From: CAZJOD01 sp964547525
Lineage (GTDB): Bacteria > Bacillota > Clostridia > JAAYHZ01
Assembly (NCBI GenBank): GCA_964547525.1
Contig: CAZJOD010000088.1
Span: 1 to 15,996, forward strand
Length of the DNA: 15,996 bases
Direction: 5' to 3'
Shown here: in pieces, positions 1 through 7,894 of the stretch
How positions within the stretch are numbered: position 1 is the first letter of the stretch
Layout of the letters: every line of letters starts with the position of its first letter
Position numbers and translations under genes: made by a program
Notes under the pieces: generated by a model
Told to the model about the DNA's origin: nothing
Databases searched by the model: none
What the model saw: only the letters and a program-made list of their open reading frames with translations

Positions 1-1506
1 CACAGAGGTCTTTGTATAGAAGGTTCCAATTCTATTGATAATATTGTAGAATTAATCGACTGGTTGCCTAAAGTGGGAATGAATTCTTATTTCATACAAT
101 TCCGTGAAGCATTTACTTTTTTCGATAGGTGGTATTCCCATACACACAACAATAACCATGAAAAATCGGGTTTTTCTATAGAAGATGCTCGTCATTTCAT
201 TAAAGTAATCGAAGATGAACTGGAAAAAAGAGATTTAATATATCATGCGGTAGGTCACGGGTGGACATGTGAACCTTTTGGAATATCCGGTATGGGTTGG
301 GACAAAGTGGATGACAGTACAATTCCGAATGAAGCTTATAAATACTTTGCACAGATTGACGGGAAGCGCGATTTATGGCATAATGTTCCTTTGGATACCA
401 ATCTTTGCTATTCAAATCCTGAAGTACAAGAAAAAATCGCCAATAGTATTACAGAATATTTAAAAGAACACTCTAATATAGATTTATTACACTTTTGGCT
501 TGCCGATGGTGCAAATAATCATTGCGAATGTGAAAAATGTAAAGACACTCTACCTTCGGATTATTATGTCCAAATGTTAAATCTTGTAGATAAGTATCTC
601 ACCGAAAATAAAATAGAAACAAAGATTGTATTTCTAATTTATGTTGATTTGTTATGGGCTCCTCAAAAAGTAAAAATTAATAATCCCGATCGTTTTGTTT
701 TAATGTTCGCACCTATTACAAGAACATATGCAGCCTCCTTTTCTACAGACCTTCCTTTGCCTGAGCTTACAGAATACCGGAGAAATAAGTTAAAAATGCC
801 TAAAAGTGTTGAAGAAAATATTGCTTTTTTAGAGTCATGGCAAAGGCTGTTTAAAGGTGACAGTTTTGATTTTGATTATCATATGATTTGGGATCATTAT
901 CTGGATCCCGGATATTATTTTAACGCCAATATACTATATAGCGATCTTAAAAACCTAAGATCCATCGGTTTAAACGGATTCAATAGTTGTCAAGTACAAA
1001 GAGCGTTCTTCCCTACCGGATTTCCTATGTATGTTATGGGTAAAACATTATGGAATTCTGATATTAAGTTCGAAGATATCGCTGAAGAATATTTTAAAGC
1101 ATCTTTTGCAGAATATTCACAACAGGTACAAAATTATATGAAAACTCTATCGGATTTATTTGATCCGCTATATTTAAGGAGAGAAAAGAGCCTTACAGAT
1201 TGTGAGTCTTTAGAAAAATTTATAAAAATTCCCGATGTTATAAATGAATTTTTACCTACCATAGAAAAAGGTATAGGGATACCTTCTTTGCCCGTATCCG
1301 AATCTTTCAGATTCTTAAAGATACATGCAATCGGCTCGCTTTTATTTGCCCGTTGTTTATTTTATTCGGCATCAGGCGATATTGAAAATGCTAAAAAGCT
1401 TTTTGATGAATTTTTAAACTATTATCGTGAAAAAGAATTACTGATTCAGAATGTATTCGATGTTTATGAATTCTGTGTTACTTTGAGCAGAAAAAAATAT
1501 TGGTAA
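1..1506 (+). CDS. DUF4838 domain protein, glycosidase-like (5' end outside window)
   Basis: The reading frame is open from base 1, so the gene starts upstream of the window; 501 codons are visible before TAA at 1504-1506. A TTG at 64 is only an internal codon. The visible part opens with HRGLCIEG and continues with a TIM-barrel-like succession, including YFIQFREAF and a DGANNHCECEKC segment at visible residues about 169-180. The acidic residue followed by a CxCxxC cluster is typical, as I recall it, of DUF4838 proteins, which resemble GH20/GH67-type alpha/beta-barrel glycosidases. The likely role is hydrolysis of a polysaccharide or glycoside; the substrate cannot be told from sequence. The N-terminal part, where a signal peptide or GH67-like N-domain would be, is not visible. 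It is the last gene of its transcript, with a strong terminator 7 bases after the stop. Family fairly sure, enzymatic activity inferred. Confidence 0.75.
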   Translation, partial: HRGLCIEGSNSIDNIVELIDWLPKVGMNSYFIQFREAFTFFDRWYSHTHNNNHEKSGFSIEDARHFIKVIEDELEKRDLIYHAVGHGWTCEPFGISGMGWDKVDDSTIPNEAYKYFAQIDGKRDLWHNVPLDTNLCYSNPEVQEKIANSITEYLKEHSNIDLLHFWLADGANNHCECEKCKDTLPSDYYVQMLNLVDKYLTENKIETKIVFLIYVDLLWAPQKVKINNPDRFVLMFAPITRTYAASFSTDLPLPELTEYRRNKLKMPKSVEENIAFLESWQRLFKGDSFDFDYHMIWDHYLDPGYYFNANILYSDLKNLRSIGLNGFNSCQVQRAFFPTGFPMYVMGKTLWNSDIKFEDIAEEYFKASFAEYSQQVQNYMKTLSDLFDPLYLRREKSLTDCESLEKFIKIPDVINEFLPTIEKGIGIPSLPVSESFRFLKIHAIGSLLFARCLFYSASGDIENAKKLFDEFLNYYREKELLIQNVFDVYEFCVTLSRKKYW

Positions 1507-1512
1507 TAATAT

Positions 1513-1562
1513 AATTGATTGTACTGTAATAAAAATTATTACAGTACAATCAATTACTTTTT
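1513..1562 (+). terminator. Intrinsic terminator of the DUF4838 gene
   Basis: There is a perfect 20-bp inverted repeat, 1513-1532 against 1536-1555, with a 3-base AAA loop. On the plus strand it is followed by ACTTTTTT. It lies between convergent genes, so it may also stop transcripts from yccF on the minus strand, although the T tract on that side is weaker. Confidence 0.85.
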
Positions 1563-1598
1563 TAATTTAAATCCCGTTTCTTACAATATAAAATACTA

Positions 1599-1964
1599 TT
1601 ATCGATATATTACCGATCCGAACGGAATAAGAGATAATTTGGCCATTTTAAAATGTTGTTTGCCGAAAGGAATGCCTATTATTGTTATAGAAAACAAAAA
1701 TCCAATTATTAAATGTATAACCGCCAATTCTATGCCTAATAAAACTATCCATATTATATTGCCTAAAAGACCCGCTACCCCAAAATTGCCGGCATCTATT
1801 TTTTTTCCGAAAGGCCATAATACGAAACCTGCTATTTTAAAGCATTGAAATGCAAATGGTAAACCGACTATTGTAATTGAAAGCAGAAAACCTGCTATGA
1901 TCCATAATAAGCATGTAATTAATCCACCTAAAAAAACCCAAATCAAATTCCCTATAAATCTCAT
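1599..1964 (-). CDS. YccF family inner-membrane protein
   Basis: This is a 121-residue, very hydrophobic protein made of two YccF-type half repeats. The motif TIVGLPFAFQCFKIAG...WPFGKKI (about residues 31-56) recurs as TIIGIPFGKQHFKMAK...IPFGSVI (about 93-119), each preceded by one long hydrophobic helix. YccF proteins are small integral membrane proteins of unknown biochemical function. I chose the ATG at 1964 because GAGG lies 6 bases before it; a GTG four codons upstream (1976) keeps the frame open but has no ribosome site. It begins 21 bases after the asnA stop, so the two genes are almost certainly co-transcribed. The link to asparagine metabolism is only positional. Confidence 0.85.
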   Translation of the reverse strand: MRFIGNLIWVFLGGLITCLLWIIAGFLLSITIVGLPFAFQCFKIAGFVLWPFGKKIDAGNFGVAGLLGNIIWIVLLGIELAVIHLIIGFLFSITIIGIPFGKQHFKMAKLSLIPFGSVIYR

Positions 1965-1985
1965 TTTTAACCTCACAACCGTTTT

Positions 1986-2984
1986 TTATAATAAAGTTAT
2001 ATTATTTTCTTCACAATTTTTTTCTATTTGTTCAGACCAAACCGATGCTTGCACTTCCCCAATGTGTAACTTGCCCAAATAAAACATACATATCCTTGAT
2101 TGACCGATACCTCCCCCTACGGTGTAAGGTAGATTACAATTTAATATATCTTGATGAAATTGCATTTTTAATCTGTCTTCGCAACCTGCCGATTTTAATT
2201 GTGATACCATTGAGTTCTCATCAACTCTAATCCCCATTGAAGAAACTTCAAACGCACAGCCTAAAACAGGATACCAAAAAACTATATCTCCGTTTAACTG
2301 CCAATCATCATAATCCGGCGCTCTTCCGTCATGCTTTATTCCTGAATTAAGTACATCACCGATTTTCATTATAAATACGGCTTTCTTCTCTTCACATATC
2401 TTATTTTCCCTTTGTTTTGGTGTTAGTTCGGGGTATAAATCCTCCAATTCTTGAGTGGTGATAAAATAAATATCATCAGGCAAGAATCTTTTTAAAAACG
2501 GATATTTGTCGATTACTTTGTTTTCAACTGTTTTAAACACACTGAATAACTTTTTTACTATCTCCACTAAAAAATTTTTAGTTCTTTCTTCTTTTATTAT
2601 TACCTTTTCCCAATCCCATTGATCAACATAAACAGAGTGTAAATTATCAAGTATTTCATCTCTTCGTATTGCATTCATATCTGTATATAGACCTTCGCCT
2701 CGTACAAAGCCATATCTTTTCAATGCCATCCTTTTCCATTTTGCTAATGAATGTACAATCTCTACATAATTGTTTCCGTCCTTTATATCAAAGGAAACAG
2801 GTCTTTCTATACCGTTTAGATTATCATTTAAACCGGTTTCCGGTCTGACAAATAAAGGGGCCGATACTCTTGTCAAGTTCATTTCTTTTGCTAAAGATCT
2901 CTCGAATTCATCTTTAATAAATTTAATTGCAACTTCGGTTTCTCTAATAGTCATGTTTGGCTTGTATGTTTTTATCTCACTCAA
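1986..2984 (-). CDS. asnA: Aspartate--ammonia ligase (asparagine synthetase A)
   Basis: AsnA makes asparagine from aspartate, ammonia and ATP in the cytoplasm (EC 6.3.1.1). Its fold is like that of class II aminoacyl-tRNA synthetases. The 332-residue length matches the family. Recognisable stretches are MTIRETEVAIKFIK (11-24), LFVRPETGLNDNLNGIERPV (44-63), HSVYVDQWDWEK (116-127), GIKHDGRAPDYDDW (215-228) and the class-II motif-3-like GGGIGQSRICM (290-300). The start is a TTG at 2984, supported by GAGGAGG about 7 bases upstream and by alignment of the N-terminus with other AsnA proteins; the next ATG is ten codons in. It is the first gene of an asnA-yccF operon. AsnA is often T-box regulated in Firmicutes, but I see no T-box sequence in the leader. 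No anomalies seen. Confidence 0.95.
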   Translation of the reverse strand: MSEIKTYKPNMTIRETEVAIKFIKDEFERSLAKEMNLTRVSAPLFVRPETGLNDNLNGIERPVSFDIKDGNNYVEIVHSLAKWKRMALKRYGFVRGEGLYTDMNAIRRDEILDNLHSVYVDQWDWEKVIIKEERTKNFLVEIVKKLFSVFKTVENKVIDKYPFLKRFLPDDIYFITTQELEDLYPELTPKQRENKICEEKKAVFIMKIGDVLNSGIKHDGRAPDYDDWQLNGDIVFWYPVLGCAFEVSSMGIRVDENSMVSQLKSAGCEDRLKMQFHQDILNCNLPYTVGGGIGQSRICMFYLGKLHIGEVQASVWSEQIEKNCEENNITLL

Positions 2985-3018
2985 AGTAAATCCTCCTCAT
3001 CAATATCTATATTTTCAG

Positions 3019-3047
3019 ATTATAACATTAAACATATACACTTTAAA
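3019..3047 (-). promoter_or_regulatory. Probable sigma-A promoter of asnA-yccF
   Basis: On the minus strand a perfect TATAAT (3024-3019) lies 17 bases downstream of TTTAAA (3047-3042, 4 of 6 matches to TTGACA). Transcription would start about 28 bases before the TTG start of asnA. Prediction from sequence only. Confidence 0.45.
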
Positions 3048-3298
3048 GGAAATTTTACTACATTTATATATATTAACTTAACCTATATATTTAACTGCAT
3101 TAACTTACTTTTTGAGAATCGATATTGATATCATTTTGTTTGGATTTTAAATGTCATGACATAAGATCCTCCGGTTCACCTGTTCGTTTATTGCAATAAA
3201 ATAAAGTTTTTATAATAGAATTTAATTTTATATTTAAATAATTCAACTGTCTAATATATTCTTTTTCGGAAACAATAGAACTGTTACGTTTTATATAA
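3048..3298. other. Intergenic region between divergent asnA and tlp
   Basis: This is AT-rich sequence with no open frame that has a ribosome site and no clear RNA structure. It should hold the promoter of tlp, which in Bacillus is read by the forespore sigma factor, but I could not find a convincing sigma-G-type promoter. Nothing else is supported here. Confidence 0.5.
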
Positions 3299-3316
3299 GA
3301 AGGAGTGATTTATAAT

Positions 3317-3547
3317 ATGAATAAACCCAAGCCGGATGACAGAAGAGATAACGTCAAAAAAATCCAATATAATATAGGCAAAACCATACAAAATATGGAG
3401 CTTGCAGATGAAATGATTGAAAAGACAGACGATGAAAATACTAAAAAAACTCTGTCGGAGAAAAATGATAGAAGAAAAGAAGCATTAAAAGGTATGAGAG
3501 AAGAGATAAGAGACGAAGCATTGGACAGAGAAAATAATTACGAGTAA
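3317..3547 (+). CDS. tlp: Small acid-soluble spore protein, Tlp family
   Basis: This is a 76-residue, highly charged, predicted all-helical protein. The N-terminal KPKPDDRRDNVKKIQ matches the hallmark PDDRSDNVEKLQ of Tlp. The middle (NIGKTIQNMELADEMI) and the C-terminal EKNDRRKEALKGMREEIRDEA follow the B. subtilis Tlp pattern NTIENIEEA ... EKNARREQSIEAFRNEIQDE. In Bacillus, Tlp is made in the forespore and packed in the spore core. The start is the ATG at 3317: AAGGAGTGAT at 3299-3308 acts as its ribosome site, and a GTG at 3305 lies inside that site and is unlikely to be used. The gene stands alone. A copy of the dispersed terminator-like repeat begins 46 bases after its stop. It is good evidence that the organism forms endospores. 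Confidence 0.9.
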   Translation: MNKPKPDDRRDNVKKIQYNIGKTIQNMELADEMIEKTDDENTKKTLSEKNDRRKEALKGMREEIRDEALDRENNYE

Positions 3548-3593
3548 AGATTAATGGCATTACAATCAAATGTAGTGCCTTCTCATAAATTTA

Positions 3594-3669
3594 ATACATT
3601 TAAAACCAAGTTTTTTAAAATGTTTATCGGCCCGAGGACGCTCGATGCAGCCAAGGGTCTTATTTTTTT
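3594..3669 (+). repeat. Dispersed two-hairpin repeat, copy R1 (terminator-like orientation +)
   Basis: In the plus direction it reads as an AT hairpin (ACATTT-AAAA against TTTT-AAAATGT), then GC-rich CCCGAGGACGCTCGATGC, then CCAAGGGTCTTATTTTTTT. Its reverse complement aligns along its whole length with the units at 7895-8176: TAAGACCC, GCATCGAGCGTCC and CGGGCC are shared. The GC stem has decayed here to CCC/GGG plus GG/CC with central mismatches, while the loop sequence is kept. It lies directly downstream of tlp in an orientation that could terminate its transcript. A 64-codon open frame across it (3554-3748) looks fortuitous. Confidence 0.75.
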
Positions 3670-3915
3670 AACACATTCTTTTGCAAAAAAATATAATATG
3701 ATATCTACTTTTATCCGTTTTGTAACATTATCACTTTTCAAATATTAAATAAAATGTATAATAAAAGTCATACATTATATTTCCACTGTAATATTGGTTT
3801 GTTTTTATATTTTAACAGAGACGGTGTAGATAAAAATTTGCGTAATAGCGAACTTTATATCATAGTATAGATCAAGCATGTGTAGGATGAAGAATTATTA
3901 AGAAAGGGAATAGAT
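3670..3915 (+). other. Leader region of the two-component operon
   Basis: This is non-coding and AT-rich. It must hold the promoter of the response-regulator operon; I see no clean -35/-10 pair. ATGTGTAGGA at 3878-3887 is, in inverted orientation, 8 bases identical to part of the repeated motif in front of the DUF2680 gene (TTCTACACAT, 6018-6027), so it may be a binding site for the regulator itself. Confidence 0.35.
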
Positions 3916-3927
3916 ATGATACGATGA
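3903..3927 (+). promoter_or_regulatory. Ribosome site with 3-codon leader frame overlapping the regulator start
   Basis: AAAGGGA (3903-3909) is ideally spaced, 6 bases, from an ATG at 3916. That ATG opens a minimal frame ATG-ATA-CGA-TGA (Met-Ile-Arg-stop). Its TGA overlaps the regulator's own ATG (3924) as ATGA. The same ribosome site is about 14 bases from the regulator ATG, which is long. Translation of the regulator may therefore depend on coupling to this leader. Confidence 0.4.
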
Positions 3928-4634
3928 ATACAAAAATACTTGTTGTTGACGATGAAGTAAAACTATTATCAGTTATTCATGACTATCTAAGTAAAGAAGG
4001 ATTCATAGTTTATACGGCATCATTTGGTGCTGAAGCGTTAAAGTTGTTTGATACAACAAATCCTGATTTTGTTATTTTAGATTTAATGATCCCGGATATA
4101 GAAGGTGAAGATATATGTAGAATTATCAGAGAAAAATCGAATGTTCCTATTTTAATGTTAACAGCAAAAAGTGAAGTCGAAGATAAAATTAAAGGGTTAT
4201 CATTAGGTGCTGACGATTATTTAACAAAACCTTTTAGTGTTAGGGAACTTGTGGTTCGAGTGAAAACTATTTTAAGAAGAACAAACAGCCATAAAATTAC
4301 AAGACATATTATGTCGTTCTCTAACGGAGACCTCGAGATTGATACCGATTCGCATTTATTATTAAAAAGCGGAAAGCAAGTATCCGTTACACCAAACGAA
4401 TATAAAATTTTACTGACACTTGCTGAAAATGCAGGACATGTTTTTTCTAGGAGTCGGCTTATTAATACTGCGATGGGTTTTGATTTTATTGGATATGACC
4501 GGACTATAGATAGTCATATTAAAAATATAAGACAAAAAATTGAAGATGATCCTAAAAATCCAAAATATATCCAAACAGTTTATGGTATTGGGTATAAATT
4601 TATAGGAGAGAACACACATGATAAAAATAACTAA
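3924..4634 (+). CDS. OmpR/PhoB-family response regulator
   Basis: This is a 236-residue two-component transcription factor. The receiver domain (about 1-118) has the acidic pocket D9/D10, the phosphoacceptor D53 in VILDLMIPD, T80 in LMLTA, Y99 and K102 in YLTKPF. The winged-helix DNA-binding domain (about 130-230) has VTPNEYKILLTLAENAGHVFSR and the recognition-helix/wing pattern RTIDSHIKNIRQKIEDDP...IQTVYGIGYKF. All key residues are present. It overlaps the histidine kinase by 17 bases, so the two are co-translated partners. The start ATG is preceded by a poorly spaced ribosome site (see the leader frame). The likely target is the DUF2680 gene just downstream and perhaps its own operon. The signal is unknown; the overall type resembles BaeR. 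Confidence 0.95.
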   Translation: MNTKILVVDDEVKLLSVIHDYLSKEGFIVYTASFGAEALKLFDTTNPDFVILDLMIPDIEGEDICRIIREKSNVPILMLTAKSEVEDKIKGLSLGADDYLTKPFSVRELVVRVKTILRRTNSHKITRHIMSFSNGDLEIDTDSHLLLKSGKQVSVTPNEYKILLTLAENAGHVFSRSRLINTAMGFDFIGYDRTIDSHIKNIRQKIEDDPKNPKYIQTVYGIGYKFIGENTHDKNN

Positions 4635-5985
4635 ACAATTGCGTAAATATTTTATTTTAATATCATTGATTTCAATGTTGCTTATTGCATTTATTTCAAA
4701 CATAGGTATGAATTATATCTTATCCGATTATATAAAGTATTACAGGGAATATAGGGATTTGGAAGTTGTTCGCTTTGTGGAGAATCTCTTTGAAAGTGGT
4801 GAAATAGTAAGAAATTCTTCATTAATGAATATTCTACAACTAGCTCGTATGAATGACATGGAAATAAAGATTATTGATAATAATGAAAATATTATCTTTA
4901 ACACAGAAGGATTACATAGAGGTAGAGGTCATAACACCGGATATTATAATCAGATAAAAAATATTGAATACAATATTTACCCTATTATCATAAATGATAC
5001 CGAAGTAGGCAAAGCAGCCGTTGGAAGGTCCTCTGATTTGTATGCAACAGATTATGATAAAAGATTTATTTATTCGGTTAACGGTATTTATGCTGTGGCT
5101 TTTGCCTTCTCAATCTTTATTGCAATCGTAGTAAGCTTATATGTTTCAAAAAAATTCTTAAAACCTCTATTAATAATTAAAGAAAATGTTATAAAAATCA
5201 AAGAAGAGAAGTACGATTCATTATTACGAATAGATACTAAAACTTTTGAGCTACACGATTTGTATAACTCAATGATTGATCTTTCTACACGGTTAAAAAA
5301 TCATGAAGCTTTAAGAAAAAGATTAACTTCTGATGTTGCACATGAACTAAGAACACCTTTAGCCACATTACAAAATTATTTAGAAGCACTAATGGATGGT
5401 GTATGGGAACCGACTCAAGAAAGATTGTCAGGTTGTTATGATGAGGTATTAAGACTAACAAAATTAATAAAGGATTTATCTGATTTATCCGGATTTGAAA
5501 ATAACAATATTCAGTTGATAAAAAAACAAATAAATTTTTCAGAGTTATTAAACACATTGGCAAACAATTTACTTCCTATGGTTATAAATAAAAATATTTC
5601 AATAGTAAAAGACATACATCCTAATATATTCATATATGGTGATCAGGATCGAATAAACCAAATTTTTATAAATTTAATATCAAATTCTTATAAATATACC
5701 AATCCAAACGGGTGGATAAAAATAACGCTACGATCTAACAAAATAAATGTTATAGCTACTGTTGAAGATAATGGACAAGGTATCTCGGAAAAAGATTTAC
5801 CTTTTATATTTGAAAGGTTTTACAGAGGTGAAAACTCAAGAAATAGAGATACCGGAGGAACAGGAATCGGACTTACTATTGCAAAAGCTTTGGTGGAAGC
5901 GCATAATGGCACCGTAAACATTGATAGTATTGAAGGTAAAGGTACAAAAGTTATCATTGTATTGGGTATTAATAATATCAATTAA
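4618..5985 (+). CDS. Sensor histidine kinase (BaeS-like, HAMP-HisKA-HATPase)
   Basis: This is a 455-residue membrane kinase. TM1 is about 11-33, an extracellular sensor domain of about 115 residues follows, and TM2 is about 152-176. After that come a HAMP linker (about 177-230), HisKA with the phospho-acceptor H242 in SDVAHELRTPLATL, and the ATPase domain: N-box QIFINLISNSYKYT (348-361), G1 DNGQG (384-388), F-box FERFYR (398-403) and G2 GGTGIGLTIA (413-422). All catalytic motifs are intact. The start ATG at 4618 has AGGAGAG 7 bases upstream and lies inside the end of the regulator gene. It presumably autophosphorylates on an envelope signal and passes phosphate to D53 of its partner. The sensor domain has no family I recognise, so the stimulus stays open. 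Confidence 0.95.
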   Translation: MIKITKQLRKYFILISLISMLLIAFISNIGMNYILSDYIKYYREYRDLEVVRFVENLFESGEIVRNSSLMNILQLARMNDMEIKIIDNNENIIFNTEGLHRGRGHNTGYYNQIKNIEYNIYPIIINDTEVGKAAVGRSSDLYATDYDKRFIYSVNGIYAVAFAFSIFIAIVVSLYVSKKFLKPLLIIKENVIKIKEEKYDSLLRIDTKTFELHDLYNSMIDLSTRLKNHEALRKRLTSDVAHELRTPLATLQNYLEALMDGVWEPTQERLSGCYDEVLRLTKLIKDLSDLSGFENNNIQLIKKQINFSELLNTLANNLLPMVINKNISIVKDIHPNIFIYGDQDRINQIFINLISNSYKYTNPNGWIKITLRSNKINVIATVEDNGQGISEKDLPFIFERFYRGENSRNRDTGGTGIGLTIAKALVEAHNGTVNIDSIEGKGTKVIIVLGINNIN

Positions 5986-5997
5986 ATAACACAAAAC

Positions 5998-6052
5998 TTC
6001 CACATTTTCTCCATAAATTCTACACATTTGATAATTATAATTAGATTATCAA
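5998..6052 (+). promoter_or_regulatory. Promoter and probable response-regulator operator of the DUF2680 gene
   Basis: There is a perfect -10, TATAAT, at 6036-6041, but the hexamer 17 bases upstream is ATAAAT, a very poor -35, as in activator-dependent promoters. Where an OmpR-type activator would bind lie TTCCACA (5998-6004), TTCTCCAT (6007-6014) and TTCTACA (6018-6024); the first and third are 20 bases apart, about two helical turns. The -10 sits between the arms of an 8-bp inverted repeat, TTGATAAT (6028-6035) and ATTATCAA (6045-6052). The role of these sites is inferred. Confidence 0.5.
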
Positions 6053-6077
6053 AACAAAACGAAAGGAGATCAAAAAT

Positions 6078-6575
6078 ATGAAAAGATCAAAGAAAACATT
6101 AGTTTTGGTATTGTCAAGTATTTTAATACTTGCTTTGGGTACAACAGCGCTGGCTGCTTCTGTAAACTCACCCGCGCAAATTTATGCGGCATTAAAAGGT
6201 ATCTCAGTTGATGAAGCATACGAATTAAGGCAAGCCGGTACCTCTTTTGGTAAATTAGCGGCTAATGAAGGTTTACTTGAGGAATTTAGAGCTTTAATGT
6301 TAGAAAATAAAATAGCCGGAATTGAAGCTAGGGTACAAGAAGGTAAACTGTCTGAAGAAGAGGCTAAAGCAATTATAACCACAATAGAAGAGAGAATGCA
6401 ATCTTGTGACGGTACAGCTTCCGGTAGAAACGAATGCCTTAGTTTAGGATTTGGTAGCGGAAATAAAATGCAATCAAGAAGTGGTGAATGCGAAAACAAC
6501 TATCAAACCGGCCAAAAAATTCGTGGTGGTAATTCGGGCCAATCACAGGGAAAAATGAATAGAAGAGCAGGTTAA
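6078..6575 (+). CDS. Secreted DUF2680 protein
   Basis: This is a 165-residue exported protein. The signal peptide has a KRSKK start, a hydrophobic core at 7-20, and probable cleavage after about residue 26-27 (TALAA-SV). The conserved part (about 30-112) has SPAQIYAALKGISVDEAYELRQAGTSFGKLAANEGLLEEFRALM and ends EERMQSCDGT, which is the pattern of DUF2680 proteins of Clostridia as I remember it. The C-terminal third is rich in Gly, Ser, Asn and Gln, contains C120 and C138 as well as C110, and looks disordered. The ribosome site AAAGGAGAT is 7 bases from the ATG. It lies 92 bases after the kinase with its own promoter and ends at a strong terminator. Function unknown; by position it is probably the output, or an accessory sensor, of the two-component system, like Spy/CpxP in the Bae/Cpx systems (analogy only). 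Confidence 0.8.
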   Translation: MKRSKKTLVLVLSSILILALGTTALAASVNSPAQIYAALKGISVDEAYELRQAGTSFGKLAANEGLLEEFRALMLENKIAGIEARVQEGKLSEEEAKAIITTIEERMQSCDGTASGRNECLSLGFGSGNKMQSRSGECENNYQTGQKIRGGNSGQSQGKMNRRAG

Positions 6576-6592
6576 AAAGTAGCCAAGTAACT

Positions 6593-6621
6593 AAAGACCC
6601 GGGAATCTCCCGGGTCTTTTT
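6593..6621 (+). terminator. Intrinsic terminator of the DUF2680 gene
   Basis: There is a perfect 12-bp stem, AAAGACCCGGGA (6593-6604) and TCCCGGGTCTTT (6608-6619), with a 3-base loop and a T run. It is bidirectional by symmetry and could also receive transcripts of the convergent CPBP gene. Confidence 0.9.
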
Positions 6622-6715
6622 AGTCTTCGTAAATAATTCTATTTTAAATGCTTTATTGAAGAGATCATATTTATAAAATAACTTAAAATATATTTTCTTA
6701 ATTTTCTATACTCAT

Positions 6716-7723
6716 TTAGACATTTTTATATGGACCTAAATGCTCTCGCTTAATCCACATTTTGTTTTGAATAATGATGGTAATTAACAGTATTAATGCT
6801 ATAATCACTAAAATTATACCTGATCTTTGGGTTACGGGAATAAACATTCCAACTGTATTGATGCTTGTATGTAATAATGTAACATGAAGCAAACTTCCCT
6901 TGGTTTTCATATATAACCATGTAAAAAATATGGTTAACGGTATATTCCAAAGAAATCTTGTTAAAAATGCAGCAAAACCGGCTTGGTAAAACCCGTTAAA
7001 ATGTAGCGGCGCATGCCATAGAGACCATATAAACCCCAATATTATACTTGCAACAATAGGATTAAATTTTAGCAGCAGTCTCGGAAGTGCAAAACCCCTC
7101 CATCCCGGCTCTTCATTTAAAGACCCTCCAAAAATAGTTAACGCAAAAAATACTAGAATACTATTGCCGGTAAACATATACCATGGTTCTGAGTAAAACC
7201 CCGTCTCAACACTTCCCCCTAGTAATAAATCAATAGAAAGACTAATCAAAGTTAATAAAGGTATAAAAAATATTACGATAATATGCCATAAATAATTTAC
7301 GTTAGCCTTTTTTATATATCGAAGAAGTCTTCTTATCCCTCTGTTTTTAGAAAGAGGACCGGTTAATATAATTGACGATATAAACGATATAATACCGAAT
7401 AATATATAAATAGCAGTTTTATGAGGAATCTGTAAGATATCCATAGATAAAACTATTAGTGTGAACACAACAAAAAATGATAAACCGAAGACCCACCAAT
7501 ATCTTAAAGTTGGTACAGCTTGAGTATTCAGTCCTATAGTACCTGAAATTATGACTGCAGCTATTGCCGGACCAAATGCACCGATTAAATTTATTATCTT
7601 CTGTACATCGGTATCAGGTGTAATAACAGGTGACAATATCCATATAACCCATGAAATTAAAAATGCAAGTACAAAGAAACAAAATAATTGCTTTTCTCTT
7701 ACTAACCTTACTATTTTGTCCAT
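6716..7723 (-). CDS. CPBP-family intramembrane metalloprotease
   Basis: This is a 335-residue polytopic membrane protein with about eight hydrophobic helices. The CPBP (CAAX-protease and bacteriocin-processing) motifs are all present: EExxxR in NEEPGWRGF (E204, E205, R209), the second motif WSLWHAPLHF (H237), and LLHTSINT (H285, N289). The family are glutamate/histidine metal-dependent proteases buried in the membrane. Bacterial members are tied to peptide maturation, bacteriocin self-immunity or processing of membrane proteins; the substrate here is unknown. The start is uncertain. The ATG at 7723 gives the usual family N-terminus (MDKIVRLVREKQ) but has only a distant AAGGACGG. An in-frame ATG at 7786 would add 21 residues and has no ribosome site. 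It is a monocistronic gene with no bacteriocin cluster near it. Confidence 0.88.
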   Translation of the reverse strand: MDKIVRLVREKQLFCFFVLAFLISWVIWILSPVITPDTDVQKIINLIGAFGPAIAAVIISGTIGLNTQAVPTLRYWWVFGLSFFVVFTLIVLSMDILQIPHKTAIYILFGIISFISSIILTGPLSKNRGIRRLLRYIKKANVNYLWHIIVIFFIPLLTLISLSIDLLLGGSVETGFYSEPWYMFTGNSILVFFALTIFGGSLNEEPGWRGFALPRLLLKFNPIVASIILGFIWSLWHAPLHFNGFYQAGFAAFLTRFLWNIPLTIFFTWLYMKTKGSLLHVTLLHTSINTVGMFIPVTQRSGIILVIIALILLITIIIQNKMWIKREHLGPYKNV

Positions 7724-7894
7724 TTTTCTGTTTACCCGTCCTTTAAAGAGTATTTTGTAGGTGTATATTAAATAATTCCATAACATTGTATCATTATTAT
7801 GTGTTTTATGAAAGTATAAGGTTCAAAGAATTCGAATAAGTTTATGAGGTTAAACATAATTTTAAAATATGTTGTATCTTACAATATATAAAAA

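Noticed and set aside
1519..1848. 109-codon plus-strand frame opposite yccF
   Set aside because: Antisense shadow of yccF that also begins inside the terminator hairpin.
2985..3100. T-box leader for asnA
   Set aside because: No T-box sequence (TGGNACCGCG-like) or terminator/antiterminator pair was found on the minus strand upstream of the gene.
3554..3748. 64-codon plus-strand open frame after tlp
   Set aside because: It overlaps the dispersed repeat R1, has no ribosome site, and reads like a chance frame.
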